A stretch of 64,000 nt of DNA. Source: Pleurocapsa minor HA4230-MV1 (GTDB taxonomy: Bacteria > Cyanobacteriota > Cyanobacteriia > Cyanobacteriales > Xenococcaceae). The position numbers and the translations under genes were made by a program. Shown here one piece after another: positions 9,891 through 19,156 of the stretch. Within the stretch, counting starts at the first letter, position 1. Each line of letters opens with the position of its first letter. Where the stretch lies: contig JAHHHZ010000031.1 in assembly GCA_019359095.1 (NCBI GenBank), forward strand, positions 1 to 64,000. Reading direction: 5' to 3'. The notes below the pieces were generated by a model that saw only the letters and a program-made list of their open reading frames with translations, ran no database searches and was not told the origin of the DNA.

Positions 9891-10163
9891 TCATTCTCGA
9901 AAAAAACGACTTAATTCGGCTGGCGTTCTTAAATCTACTTTTCGTTCCAGCATTTGTGATAATTCATCCTGTAAATCGATGATGGCTAAACCTGGAGTTT
10001 TTCCCTTAGCAAACTCTACTAATAAATCCACATCGCTTTGTGACGTAAAATCATCTGTTAGTACTGAGCCAAACAACGATAGTTTCTCGATATTGTGACC
10101 CTCACAAAAGTCTTTTAGCCTTTTAAAAGGTATTTGAATTGGCAGTACTAATAGCTCTCTCAT
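9891..10163 (-). CDS. MNT-type nucleotidyltransferase-domain protein, probably truncated
   Basis: A 90-residue minimal nucleotidyltransferase of the DNA-polymerase-beta superfamily. The catalytic signature is LFGSVLTDDFTSQSDVDLLV, with the GS motif and the DxD metal-binding pair. Such proteins usually pair with a HEPN-domain toxin, acting as antitoxin by AMPylation. No HEPN gene follows here; the pentapeptide gene begins 227 bp downstream on the same strand. The last residues SRFFRE are followed by a stop and then by a family-like tail in frame, suggesting a recent nonsense mutation that removed about 13 residues. Confidence 0.75.
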   Translation of the reverse strand: MRELLVLPIQIPFKRLKDFCEGHNIEKLSLFGSVLTDDFTSQSDVDLLVEFAKGKTPGLAIIDLQDELSQMLERKVDLRTPAELSRFFRE

Positions 10164-10183
10164 CTCGTCTCATTTAATGTACT

Positions 10184-11098
10184 CTAGGAATTACTGAGCC
10201 AATTTTGAAGATCGCCAAGAGATTGAAAATCGAGTAAATCCTCGGTCAGAGAATCTAACTGGATTGGTTCTAAAGACTTAATGCGGTCAGCGATCGCCTC
10301 TGGGAGATTTCCTAGTTTACGATTAAGTTGACGCAAAGTAATAGCAAGCTTTTCTTCAATTCGCCCTTCAACTCTTCCTTCTTCTTTCCAAGATGTAGTA
10401 ATCTGCATAATCTGTTCTTGTTCCCTTGTTTCCATTGTACTTAACTCAGATTGAAATAACTTCTCCTCATTAGAGTTAAGACGGAGATAATTATCGACAA
10501 AGCCTGAAATCAACTGCATCTTGGCAAGGTCTAGCTTGAGAGTAACCAAGAGACGAAAACATTGAGCTTTGACTGTTGGGCGATCTTGTGGGCTAATTCT
10601 CATCTTGCTCATCAAAGCTGCTGCTATAGGATTTTTCTGCTTGAGAAAGTCGCGCCAGTCAAGACGATTTAACTGTACTATGTCATAATCAAAATTCAAA
10701 ACTTGTTTATTGGGAAAATCAATCGCAAAACTACTTTTATCCAATCTCTGAGGGCGATCATAGGAGAAGATAACAATGGGATAAATTGGGCGATCGTATT
10801 TCAAAAAAAGGCTACAAAAATAGCGGAACATTCGACGATTGAACTCAGGTGCATTAGAAGCTTGATTTTCTACGTGAATAAGAAAAGAATAATTTTGTTC
10901 TTGAAACTTAGCCAAAGCAACAATATCCATGATGTTCTTCTCACCTCGAACAAGATCAGTAAATAATTCTTTATCCACAAAGGTGATCGAATCAGTATCG
11001 AGATATTCGAGAATAGCAGGGAAAAATAACTCTATGAATTCGACAAAAAAGGTAGTAAGAAGCTCCTTAAAAAGTTGGTCATGGTTAATGTTAGTCAT
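10184..11098 (-). CDS. Rpn/DUF4351-type PD-(D/E)XK nuclease family protein, copy 1
   Basis: A 304-residue member of the Rpn (recombination-promoting nuclease, transposase_31-like) group with a C-terminal DUF4351. The nuclease core is GEKNIMDIVALAKFQEQ followed by FLIHVENQAS, an E-x-Q variant of the PD-(D/E)XK active site. The C-terminus reads ITLRQLNRKLGNLPEAI. The frame is open to 11170, but MTNINHDQ at 11098 is the shared start of both copies in this window. The copy at 38721 has exactly the same length and is about three-quarters identical by eye. These genes spread as small accessory elements; a role in recombination is known only for E. coli Rpn proteins. Confidence 0.85.
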   Translation of the reverse strand: MTNINHDQLFKELLTTFFVEFIELFFPAILEYLDTDSITFVDKELFTDLVRGEKNIMDIVALAKFQEQNYSFLIHVENQASNAPEFNRRMFRYFCSLFLKYDRPIYPIVIFSYDRPQRLDKSSFAIDFPNKQVLNFDYDIVQLNRLDWRDFLKQKNPIAAALMSKMRISPQDRPTVKAQCFRLLVTLKLDLAKMQLISGFVDNYLRLNSNEEKLFQSELSTMETREQEQIMQITTSWKEEGRVEGRIEEKLAITLRQLNRKLGNLPEAIADRIKSLEPIQLDSLTEDLLDFQSLGDLQNWLSNS

Positions 11099-11108
11099 TA
11101 AGGCTAAT

Positions 11109-12764
11109 TTATTTTTGACTATTACTAATGGATGTGAGGGAGTCTTCTTGATCTTCTTGCCAAAAGACAATCGTATCGTCTAGAGGTTTAAGAATAGTTT
11201 GAGGATAATAAAAAGCTAAGATTTTTTCAGCCGACCAACCTAGTTTGGCTAGATTATAAGAACCATACTGACTTAAACCTACGCCATGCCCAAATCCGCC
11301 ACCGATAAAGCTGTAGCCTTTAAGTTGTTTACCTTGATTGTAAATTGGTTCTAGGTAGAAAAAGGTGCTGCGAGGTGGTTCTAGGGCGCTACGAATTTCG
11401 TTTTTATGTAGCTGTAGTTTACCCAGATCGGTTTGAATATTAAGTGCTAAAATTCTGCCAGAGCGCGATCGCTGTTGAATTTCCATTGACTTAATCGTCT
11501 TAAATTCTGCTAGAGGATGGCGTGTTTTCAGCAGATATTGACGTAAATCTTGGCTTAAATCAGCAATACTACGGGTTTTATGCCAGCGGAATACTCCTGT
11601 TCTACCTGTCTCGTTAAATCCCTTGGTTAGGCTAATAAAATGGCGAAAGGTTTGCTCATTATCTAGAGGATATTTGAGTAGATCCCAAAATGGCTTAGGG
11701 GCATCAATTACAGGCTGGAGATACGGACGTTCAGTGCCGTTCCAGGTATCCTCAAAACTGGCGGTAACACCCCCAGTGGTGGAAGAATAGAGCGCATCAA
11801 TTAACTGATTATCATAGGTAAGAACTAATCCTGCGGTTTTAGCGATCGCGCGATCGCTTATTGGGTTGGTATCTTTTAAACCGTAATATACCTGGCAATG
11901 AACCGTAGCGCACAATTGATAGTCATCTACGGCAAAACGTCTGAGGTTCCGTAGAGCATAAGTACGCGCAATAATACTTTGAGCCGCCACCGCTTGAGCA
12001 GGAGCATTAGCGCCAATTTCGTGAGGAACAACTCCCCGTAGATAAGTTTCTAGAGGAACTTGGTTAACTAGGGTAAATTCGCCGTGAGCGTTTGGCTGAA
12101 GACGTAAACTACCTCCATAGAGCCTAGCTTCTTGGGGTTGCTCAGTGGTGTTAACCTTGACTAAGTTTTTGCCACTAGTAATTTTCACCTCATCCTGATT
12201 ATATTTCTGTCCCTCAATTTCCAAGACAATATCAGGTTCTTGAGCCAGAATTTGCGTATCCAAATAAGGATCTTCATAACCATTGGCTTTTAAACTGTGT
12301 AATAGCCAACGACGAATCAAAGGAGTTTGATAAACATCGCGTTTAGCCCAGACTTGCCAGCGTCCTGGTTGTGCTATCTCAACTTCTATTCCCAGCTTTT
12401 GCCAAGATTTAGCACTATCTTCAGCAGTTTCAAACGTAGAGCGATCGCTTAAAATCAATTTTTCGGCTAGCTTAGGCTGAGATAAACGAGCAGAATCTAC
12501 CTTCAACACCACGTTTTGAGTTTTAATAGTTGTCGCTTGAGATTGATCGGGAAAACTTACCTGTAGAGTGTCTCCTGGCGTACTTTGAATTGTAACTTTT
12601 TTAATTTCAGGATCTCCCTCAATCATTGGTGCAGCACCCAATCGTTGAAGAATACCGATTTCCAGTTCAATATCCTGAGCTTTTGTTTCAGCAGCGATCG
12701 CCGATTGCCAACTACCAAGACTACCTAATAAAAAGACACCTAGATAAATCGTTAGTTTAAACAT
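11109..12764 (-). CDS. SpoIID/LytB-domain secreted protein
   Basis: A 551-residue protein with a signal peptide (about residues 1-24, ending SAIAA). The SpoIID domain occupies about residues 220-540 and includes YLRGVVPHEIGANAPAQAVA, AQSIIARTYALRNL, VHCQVYYGL and the C-terminal GGGFGHGVGLSQYGSYNLAK. In Bacillus, SpoIID is a lytic transglycosylase that trims peptidoglycan; cyanobacterial homologues are probably cell-wall remodelling enzymes but are not well characterised. The region before the domain is of unknown type. Confidence 0.88.
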   Translation of the reverse strand: MFKLTIYLGVFLLGSLGSWQSAIAAETKAQDIELEIGILQRLGAAPMIEGDPEIKKVTIQSTPGDTLQVSFPDQSQATTIKTQNVVLKVDSARLSQPKLAEKLILSDRSTFETAEDSAKSWQKLGIEVEIAQPGRWQVWAKRDVYQTPLIRRWLLHSLKANGYEDPYLDTQILAQEPDIVLEIEGQKYNQDEVKITSGKNLVKVNTTEQPQEARLYGGSLRLQPNAHGEFTLVNQVPLETYLRGVVPHEIGANAPAQAVAAQSIIARTYALRNLRRFAVDDYQLCATVHCQVYYGLKDTNPISDRAIAKTAGLVLTYDNQLIDALYSSTTGGVTASFEDTWNGTERPYLQPVIDAPKPFWDLLKYPLDNEQTFRHFISLTKGFNETGRTGVFRWHKTRSIADLSQDLRQYLLKTRHPLAEFKTIKSMEIQQRSRSGRILALNIQTDLGKLQLHKNEIRSALEPPRSTFFYLEPIYNQGKQLKGYSFIGGGFGHGVGLSQYGSYNLAKLGWSAEKILAFYYPQTILKPLDDTIVFWQEDQEDSLTSISNSQK

Positions 12765-12776
12765 TATTCCTCTTAG

Positions 12777-12811
12777 AGCTAAAAGCTAATAGCTAGAAGC
12801 TAATAGCTAAA
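12777..12811. repeat. Heptanucleotide repeat array (AGCTAAA)
   Basis: Five 7-bp units (AGCTAAA, AGCTAAT, AGCTAGA, AGCTAAT, AGCTAAA) between the SpoIID-like gene and the CheA-like kinase gene. Confidence 0.65.
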
Positions 12812-12859
12812 AACGATATCACTATCAATTCATGTTTTGAATCAGCAACACCTTACTGT

Positions 12860-15800
12860 TCAATCTTCTTCAATAATTTCAATTAAGGTTTCCCCATCGA
12901 TCATGCGCTTGGCAGCTTTTAATAAATCTTCTTCGACATAAGGTTTAACAAAGTAGCCGTTAGCTCCACGAGAAGCTGCTATTTTACGCATTTTTTGCGC
13001 TCCGCGAGAAGTTAGCATGGCGATGGGTAAAGCAGCTAGTTTCTCATCCTGTTGTAGTTGTGAGAGCAATTCTAAACCGTTCATTCGAGGCATTTCAATG
13101 TCGCAAAAGGCAATATCGCACTTCAAACCACTACGGAGTTTATCCCAAGCTTCTTGACCATCTCTAGCTTGTTCCACTCGATAACCAGCATTTCTAAAGG
13201 TCATGGATAATAATTCCCTTACAGTCACTGAGTCATCGATAATTAGCACCAGAGGAGCATCTTTAAAAATGGTGTCTGACTGATTAACTTTCTTAGCTTT
13301 ATCGTTAACAGATTCCTCTTGATTGGCTCGATTAATCTCAATTAGATGTTTTGCCACATCCATCAAGTCTTTTTCAGTATAGGGTTTAGTCAGATAAGCC
13401 TTTGCTCCCAAATCATTGGCTATTTGACGATGTTTATCTGCACCACGAGAAGTCAGCATCGCCACAGGAACAGATCTTAGTTTGCTATCTTGATGAAGAT
13501 TTGATAGTAATTCCAAACCATTCATACGAGGCATCTCAATATCACTAAAAATCATGTCGCACTGTAAACCACCACGGAGTTTATCCCAGGCTTCTTGACC
13601 ATCTCTAGCTTGCTCTACTCGATAACCTAGCTTATTAAAACTCATTGACAGCAACTCACGAACTGTAATGGAGTCATCGACGACTAGTACCATCGGCTCT
13701 TGCTGAATGCTTTCGACTGGAGCCTGCTTAACATCTCCAGCACCAGCCAGAATATTAAAGCCAATTTCAATCGTTCTCTTACCTTGAGCAATTTCAATTA
13801 GCTCTAAAACGTCACCAATCGGCATAATCGAACCATCACCCAGAACTGTCGCCCCTGCAATACCTGGTGGTTTGGCAATTGGGCCATCGATTTGCTTAAT
13901 TACAATTTCTTGCTCGGCTTTGACTTCATCTACCTCGATCGCCAGTAGATTGTCTAAACTACGTAAAATGACTACAGAAACCGTATCATCGTTATTTTGG
14001 TTGGCATTATAAATACCTGTACGACGGATCTGACGATTGTAGTTGAGCAAGTCCCGTAAAGGTCTTAGGGGCAATAGAGTATCTTGCCAAGCAATACAGC
14101 GCACTCCATTAGCGTTAGTTTGAATGTCACTGGGTAAATATTCTTTGGTGTCTTCCACTCCATCAATGGGGAAAGCGATCGAAGTATTATTGTCAACGCA
14201 GGTTAGAGCTTTGCAGATACTCAGTACCAGAGGTAGTCGAATCGTGAAGGTCGTGCCTTTGCCCACTTGCGATTCTGTACTGACCGAACCGCGAATTTTT
14301 TTCAGGTCGGTATTGACCACATCCATACCCACACCACGACCTGCAAAGTCATCTGCCTCATCCTTGGTGCTAAACCCTGGATGGAACAGCAGTTCATATA
14401 CCTGTTGTTCGGATAAATGTTGTGCCGATGCCCAGCTAATCAGATTTTTCTCAACCGCTTTCTTTTTGACTATTTCTGGGTTAATTCCTGCTCCATCATC
14501 TCTTACAGTAATTACGGTCTGGTTTCCTTGAATAAATGCCCGAATATAAATATTTCCCGCTTCGGTCTTGCCATTTCTAAGTCTGACTTCTGGCTGCTCG
14601 ATGCCATGAGAAATAGCATTATTAACCAGGTGAGTCATGGGATTATAAATATGCTCAACAATCATTTTGTCGATTAGCACATCTTTTCCTTCAACATGCA
14701 GGTTAGTTTGCTTTTTCTGCTTGCGAGAAATATCGCGAATTGCTCTAGGTAAGCGATCTGCGGTCTGTCCAAAAGCAACCATCCTGGAAGAGTTCATCCC
14801 ATCCTGTAGCTGACTAGTTACCTGACGGAAGGTTTGAGCAACCTTATCGGTTTCATCAACGACAAACTGAATATCCGATGCTGCTTCTCGGACTCGGACA
14901 ATCAATTCAATAATGTCTTGGGAGAGTAAGTGAAAACCGTTAAAACGATCTAATTCTAGAGCGTCTAGTCCTTGCTCTTGGGGTTTTTCCTCAACCCGTC
15001 TCGATCCTCCCGCAGCGATGGGGGAGTTAGCGCGAGATTGACGACTAGCCATCAAAGCACCTTCTAAAAGCGATCGCTCATACAGGTCATGCATTTTAGC
15101 TCCAGCATCCCCTAGGGACTGGACATGACCCAACAGGTTGTCGAGGAAGCGACGCAATCTTTCCTGGTCATCTTCTAGTCGATTCCGCTTAACTACAAGT
15201 TCTCCAATTAGATTATTGAGATCATCTAGTTTACGTACGGAAACCCTCATGGTCTGGTCAAAAGCTGGCGATGGAGAGACATCTGGTGGCTCGACATTGG
15301 CTACCCTGGGTTGGGGTTGAGCTTTGGGAGTACGCGGGGGTGCAATTGCTGGGAGTTCAGCCTGGGGTTCACTATCTAATAAAGAATCTAGATCGATTGA
15401 ATCTGTAGGATTTAAAGAGCTGGCTAATGAGTCTAGACTACCGACAGGCTCTTCGATTATGAGAGCGTCTAGGGATTCGCTATTCGACTCTAAAGATAAT
15501 AAATCATCAAAATCATGACCCAGGCTATCTAATTCATCTACAGGCTCGTCGATTATGAGAGCGTCTAGGGACTCGCTATTCGACTCTAAAGATAATTCAT
15601 CAAAATCATGACCCAGGCTATCTAATCCGCCATCTGCTAAAGCATCTAATGAATCTAGATCTGTTTGTGCTTCTAGTTCTAAGCTATTAATTGCCAAATC
15701 TGATAAATCTGAATCAGACTCAATTAAATTTGGTTCATCGTCGGCTAAATTCATCTCGACGAAAGATTCTTCTGATAGGTTTAACTTTTCTGAGTTATCT

Positions 15801-16378
15801 AAGAGATTAATCTCTAGATTATCTAGCGTCAATTCATCATCATTTAAACTAACAAAAGGCTCATCTATATCCTCTATCGTCATTGCTGATATAAATTCAG
15901 CTTCTGGTTCTAGAGAGATCTCGGCTAGGTTAGCTAACTCTTCATCTGGCTCAACCAACAGATCATTGTCGCTATCTAACCAATTCGATGCTACTTCTTC
16001 CTCAACTGAGGAATTTATTTGATTGACTTGATCGCTCTCTAAATCGTCTAATTCATCAGCAGCATCTAAATCTGGCTCAGATTCTAATTCAGTTGAATTT
16101 AGATTACGAAAATCCCAATCATCTAAATCTAAAGGAGCGCTATTCTTTCGTTTGGGCTTAATATAACTACTATCTAAATCAAGTTTTTCTAAAGCTTCCG
16201 CATCGTTTTTAGCTGCGGTTTCAGCGGAGATAAATTCAGTTACAATCTCAGCATCTTCATCATGAATTGTTTTCCATAAATCTATTGAATTTTCTGCTGA
16301 CTGTTGGCTAGCACCAGAATTTGACAATGATTCATCTAGATTGTCATTCCCATCGATAGGCTTATTGTGACTGTTCAT
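12860..16378 (-). CDS. CheA-like hybrid histidine kinase with CheW and two receiver domains
   Basis: A 1172-residue chemotaxis-type kinase. Residues 1-360 are very acidic and disordered-looking, with internal duplications. From about 375 come the dimerisation/linker region, a CheA-type HATPase (N-box HLVNNAISHGIE, DDGAGIN, GRGVGMDVV), a CheW-like domain (about 720-860) and two receiver domains (about 895-1010 and 1040-1160). Each receiver has the phospho-Asp in FSDIEMPRMNG or FCDIEMPRMNG. No Hpt domain with H-x-x-K-G is present, so the phosphorylated histidine must lie in another protein, as in the split PilL pair of Synechocystis. A role in type IV pilus motility or phototaxis is plausible. 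Confidence 0.85.
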   Translation of the reverse strand: MNSHNKPIDGNDNLDESLSNSGASQQSAENSIDLWKTIHDEDAEIVTEFISAETAAKNDAEALEKLDLDSSYIKPKRKNSAPLDLDDWDFRNLNSTELESEPDLDAADELDDLESDQVNQINSSVEEEVASNWLDSDNDLLVEPDEELANLAEISLEPEAEFISAMTIEDIDEPFVSLNDDELTLDNLEINLLDNSEKLNLSEESFVEMNLADDEPNLIESDSDLSDLAINSLELEAQTDLDSLDALADGGLDSLGHDFDELSLESNSESLDALIIDEPVDELDSLGHDFDDLLSLESNSESLDALIIEEPVGSLDSLASSLNPTDSIDLDSLLDSEPQAELPAIAPPRTPKAQPQPRVANVEPPDVSPSPAFDQTMRVSVRKLDDLNNLIGELVVKRNRLEDDQERLRRFLDNLLGHVQSLGDAGAKMHDLYERSLLEGALMASRQSRANSPIAAGGSRRVEEKPQEQGLDALELDRFNGFHLLSQDIIELIVRVREAASDIQFVVDETDKVAQTFRQVTSQLQDGMNSSRMVAFGQTADRLPRAIRDISRKQKKQTNLHVEGKDVLIDKMIVEHIYNPMTHLVNNAISHGIEQPEVRLRNGKTEAGNIYIRAFIQGNQTVITVRDDGAGINPEIVKKKAVEKNLISWASAQHLSEQQVYELLFHPGFSTKDEADDFAGRGVGMDVVNTDLKKIRGSVSTESQVGKGTTFTIRLPLVLSICKALTCVDNNTSIAFPIDGVEDTKEYLPSDIQTNANGVRCIAWQDTLLPLRPLRDLLNYNRQIRRTGIYNANQNNDDTVSVVILRSLDNLLAIEVDEVKAEQEIVIKQIDGPIAKPPGIAGATVLGDGSIMPIGDVLELIEIAQGKRTIEIGFNILAGAGDVKQAPVESIQQEPMVLVVDDSITVRELLSMSFNKLGYRVEQARDGQEAWDKLRGGLQCDMIFSDIEMPRMNGLELLSNLHQDSKLRSVPVAMLTSRGADKHRQIANDLGAKAYLTKPYTEKDLMDVAKHLIEINRANQEESVNDKAKKVNQSDTIFKDAPLVLIIDDSVTVRELLSMTFRNAGYRVEQARDGQEAWDKLRSGLKCDIAFCDIEMPRMNGLELLSQLQQDEKLAALPIAMLTSRGAQKMRKIAASRGANGYFVKPYVEEDLLKAAKRMIDGETLIEIIEED
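12890..13695 (-). repeat. Duplicated receiver domains within the CheA-like gene
   Basis: The two receiver modules share long stretches at both protein level (YRVEQARDGQEAWDKLR, DIEMPRMNGLELLS, MLTSRGA) and DNA level. Compare 13086-13230 with 13510-13660. The similarity indicates tandem duplication, possibly kept uniform by gene conversion. Confidence 0.7.
15446..15630 (-). repeat. Tandem duplication in the acidic N-terminal region of the CheA-like kinase
   Basis: Two almost identical units of 96 and about 93 bp, encoding SLGHDFDELSLESNSESLDA and its near copy, lie side by side. Their difference is in whole codons, so the frame is kept. Confidence 0.75.
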
Positions 16379-16737
16379 ACTTAGTTAGCAGTTTTAACTG
16401 AAATATTGCTGAATTGCTTAACTTGGCTAGCAAGAGGACTCTATATTGTCTTCACAAGTAGTTAAAAGTCCACTCTAAATGCTCAAGTTAGAGTTTTGTA
16501 ATTTTTAAAATAGAGGTTAGAGAAAAGTTATTTAGTAAGACATGGTTTAGTTAAGTATTTTAATCTGAATTATATAAGTGGCTATACATTATCTAGTTTG
16601 CCCAAAAATCACGGATCAAATTTAAGTTTGGCGATTAAAAATAGAGTTTCCTCAAATAATCTGTTATGCTCTGTTTCTCCAAGCTTCAATCAGTACCATT
16701 TTAATAGTTATTACTAAACGCCACTTATTTAGCCTGT
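16379..16737. other. Divergent intergenic region between the CheA-like kinase and purU
   Basis: 359 AT-rich bases carrying the promoters of two divergent genes. No repeat, RNA or conserved operator was recognised. Confidence 0.5.
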
Positions 16738-17592
16738 ATGAATGAGTCTACTGCAACCTTATTAATTTCTTGTCCCGATAGCCCTGGATTAGTCGCCAAA
16801 ATTGCCAACTTTATTTATGCTAATGGGGGGAATATTATTCATGCCGATCAGCACACCGATTGCGCTACAAGTTTATTCCTGATTCGCATTGAATGGCAAC
16901 TTAACGGCTTTAATTTGCCCCGCGAAGCGATCGCCACCGCTTTTTCAGCGATCGCCAAACCCCTCAAAGCTACTTGGCAGCTACACTTTTCTGATACTAA
17001 ACCAAAGATTGCGATTTGGGTAACCAAACAAGATCATTGTCTCTGGGATTTGCTTTGGCGACATCAAGCTCAGGAATTGCCTGGTCATATAGCTTTGATT
17101 ATCAGTAATCATCCTCATTTAGAAGCGATCGCTAAACAGTTTCAGCTCGACTTTTATCATCTACCCATAACTAAAGAGAACAAAGCAGAGCAAGAAGCTA
17201 AACAGCTTGAACTTTTACAACAATATCAAATAGATTTAGTAGTTTTGGCTAAATATATGCAAATTCTTAGCCCAGATTTAATTAATAATTTTCCGCAGAT
17301 TATTAATATTCATCATTCATTTTTACCTGCTTTTCCTGGAGCAAAACCTTATCATCGCGCCCACGCTAGAGGGGTTAAAATTATTGGAGCGACGGCTCAT
17401 TATGTTACCCAAGATCTTGATGAAGGCCCAATTATTGAACAGGAAGTGGTGCGAGTCAACCATCGGGATACCGTCCAAGATTTAATTCGCAGGGGTAAAG
17501 ATTTAGAAAGACTAGTGCTGTCTCGCGCCGTTAGACTCCACCTCCAAAACCGCGTCCTTGTTTACGACAACAAAACTGTTGTTTTTAGCTAA
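16738..17592 (+). CDS. purU: Formyltetrahydrofolate deformylase
   Basis: Hydrolyses 10-formyltetrahydrofolate to formate and tetrahydrofolate, balancing one-carbon pools. Residues 1-75 form an ACT regulatory domain starting with LLISCPDSPGLVAKIANFIY. The formyltransferase-fold domain follows, with NIHHSFLPAFPGAKPYHRA and GATAHYVTQDLDEGPIIEQ carrying the catalytic His and Asp. At 284 residues it is full length. The gene runs toward rsmA with a 37-bp gap, so the two may be cotranscribed. Confidence 0.95.
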   Translation: MNESTATLLISCPDSPGLVAKIANFIYANGGNIIHADQHTDCATSLFLIRIEWQLNGFNLPREAIATAFSAIAKPLKATWQLHFSDTKPKIAIWVTKQDHCLWDLLWRHQAQELPGHIALIISNHPHLEAIAKQFQLDFYHLPITKENKAEQEAKQLELLQQYQIDLVVLAKYMQILSPDLINNFPQIINIHHSFLPAFPGAKPYHRAHARGVKIIGATAHYVTQDLDEGPIIEQEVVRVNHRDTVQDLIRRGKDLERLVLSRAVRLHLQNRVLVYDNKTVVFS

Positions 17593-17629
17593 TTTAAGCA
17601 AATTAATCACAATTTAAATAATTATTAAG

Positions 17630-18478
17630 ATGACCTCTAGCAAAAGCTCGACAAGACGCTCTATTCAACCGCGCAAACAATTTGGACAGCACTGGTTGCG
17701 GGATCGAGAGATCCTAGATCGAATTATTATTGCTGCGGAATTAAGCCAAAGCGATCGCGTTCTCGAAATTGGGCCAGGAACAGGTAATTTAACTAGCCGA
17801 TTACTATCAATAGTTTCTGCTTTAGTTTCCGTAGAAATTGATCGCGATTTATGCAAAAAATTGGTATATAAATATGGTGAACAAGCCAACTTTCTCTTGA
17901 TCCAAAATGACTTTTTGAAATCAGATCTCTCACCCTTCCTCGAAAATTTCCCCAAGTTTCAAAACCCAAATAAAGTAGTTGCTAATATCCCCTACAACAT
18001 TACAGGGCCAATTATTGCTAAGTTACTGGGAAAAATTGCCACTCCCGCACCTCAACAGTATGAATCCATTGTTTTATTAGTACAAAAAGAAGTGGGCGAT
18101 CGCTTAGTAGCTATTCCAGGAACTAAAGCTTACGGTGCATTGTCAATTCGGGTACAGTATTTAGCCAGTTGCGAACTGATTTGTGATGTTCCTGCTAGAT
18201 CATTTTATCCTCAACCAAAAGTAGATTCAGTTGTGGTGAGATTACGTCCCAGAACCCTCGAACATCCTGCCAAGAATCCACGGCAATTAGAAACATTAAT
18301 TAAGCTAGGTTTTGCCAGCCGTCGTAAGATGTTACGCAACAATTTGCAAGGTTCAATTAAGATTGCAGAGCTAACTTCTATCTTAGAAGAGCTTAATTTT
18401 AATCCTCAATGCCGCGCCGAAGATTTAAGCTTAGAAGAATGGATTTTATTAAGTGACAAGATTAATCTAGCAAAATGA
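17630..18478 (+). CDS. rsmA: 16S rRNA dimethyladenosine transferase RsmA/KsgA
   Basis: Dimethylates two adjacent adenosines near the 3' end of 16S rRNA during small-subunit assembly. SAM-binding motif I is VLEIGPGTGNLTSRLL, the acidic motif II is VSVEIDRDL, and the adenine-methylase catalytic motif is NIPYNITGPI. The C-terminal helical domain contains FASRRKMLRNNL. At 282 residues it is standard length. It follows purU closely and precedes the alkyltransferase-like gene. Confidence 0.96.
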   Translation: MTSSKSSTRRSIQPRKQFGQHWLRDREILDRIIIAAELSQSDRVLEIGPGTGNLTSRLLSIVSALVSVEIDRDLCKKLVYKYGEQANFLLIQNDFLKSDLSPFLENFPKFQNPNKVVANIPYNITGPIIAKLLGKIATPAPQQYESIVLLVQKEVGDRLVAIPGTKAYGALSIRVQYLASCELICDVPARSFYPQPKVDSVVVRLRPRTLEHPAKNPRQLETLIKLGFASRRKMLRNNLQGSIKIAELTSILEELNFNPQCRAEDLSLEEWILLSDKINLAK

Positions 18479-18538
18479 ATAATAAATATAAATATTCAGC
18501 TAAATATTTAATATCTTCCTAATCTAAAGCAACTAACG

Positions 18539-18868
18539 ATGTCCAACTATGAGCGCATTTACACCACCGTTCGCCAAATACCTGCTGGAAAAGTAGCTAC
18601 CTACGGACAAATTGCCGACTTGGCTGGATTATATGGCAAAGCGCGGTTAGTAGGATATGCTCTGTTTCGAGTTCAAATAGAGGATAATATCCCCTGGCAT
18701 CGAGTTATTAATGCTCAAGGAGAAATATCCTATTCTCTTCAACGTCAGGGTGGCGATTATTTACAAAAAGTTTTGTTGGAAGAGGAAGGAATTGAGTTTA
18801 AAAGTAACGGCAAAATTGACCTGAACAAACATCGTTGGCAACCAAATTTTAATTCTGCTAGCAGGTAA
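18539..18868 (+). CDS. Alkyltransferase-like (ATL) DNA-repair protein
   Basis: A 109-residue protein related to the DNA-binding domain of O6-methylguanine-DNA methyltransferase. The active-site motif PCHR is replaced by PWHR (Trp53), so it cannot accept an alkyl group. Proteins with this change bind O6-alkylguanine lesions and hand them to nucleotide excision repair. The helix-turn-helix with the Arg finger region (KARLVGYAL) is present. It lies 60 bp after rsmA on the same strand. Confidence 0.9.
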   Translation: MSNYERIYTTVRQIPAGKVATYGQIADLAGLYGKARLVGYALFRVQIEDNIPWHRVINAQGEISYSLQRQGGDYLQKVLLEEEGIEFKSNGKIDLNKHRWQPNFNSASR

Positions 18869-18936
18869 ATTAATTTAAGTTATGAAGATCTGATACTATT
18901 TCTTCTTGAAATTGCACTTGATATTTTAAGTTTAAA

Positions 18937-18966
18937 TCTCGCGCAAAGACGCAAAGACGCAAAGTG
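18937..18966. repeat. Short CAAAGACG repeat, partial inverted copy of the 116-bp dispersed repeat
   Basis: CTCGCGCAAAGACGCAAAGACGCAAAG is the reverse complement of the CTTTGCGTCTTTGCGCGAG end of the repeats at 30175 and 37598. The region 18869-19156 holds nothing else I can identify. Confidence 0.5.
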
Positions 18967-19156
18967 GAACTAAAATGAAAAAATAGCGATCGCCAAAACC
19001 ATAACATCAAAATCATCATTTTGCTCAGAGCAATTAACTGTAAAATAGATTTGTTTAGAGATTGCTGCTAATTAATAATGATCGATAGGATAGATAATCA
19101 TTTTAAGTAGCTAAATCTTAATTTTTGCCGACATTTCTGCCGACACATTAAATATA

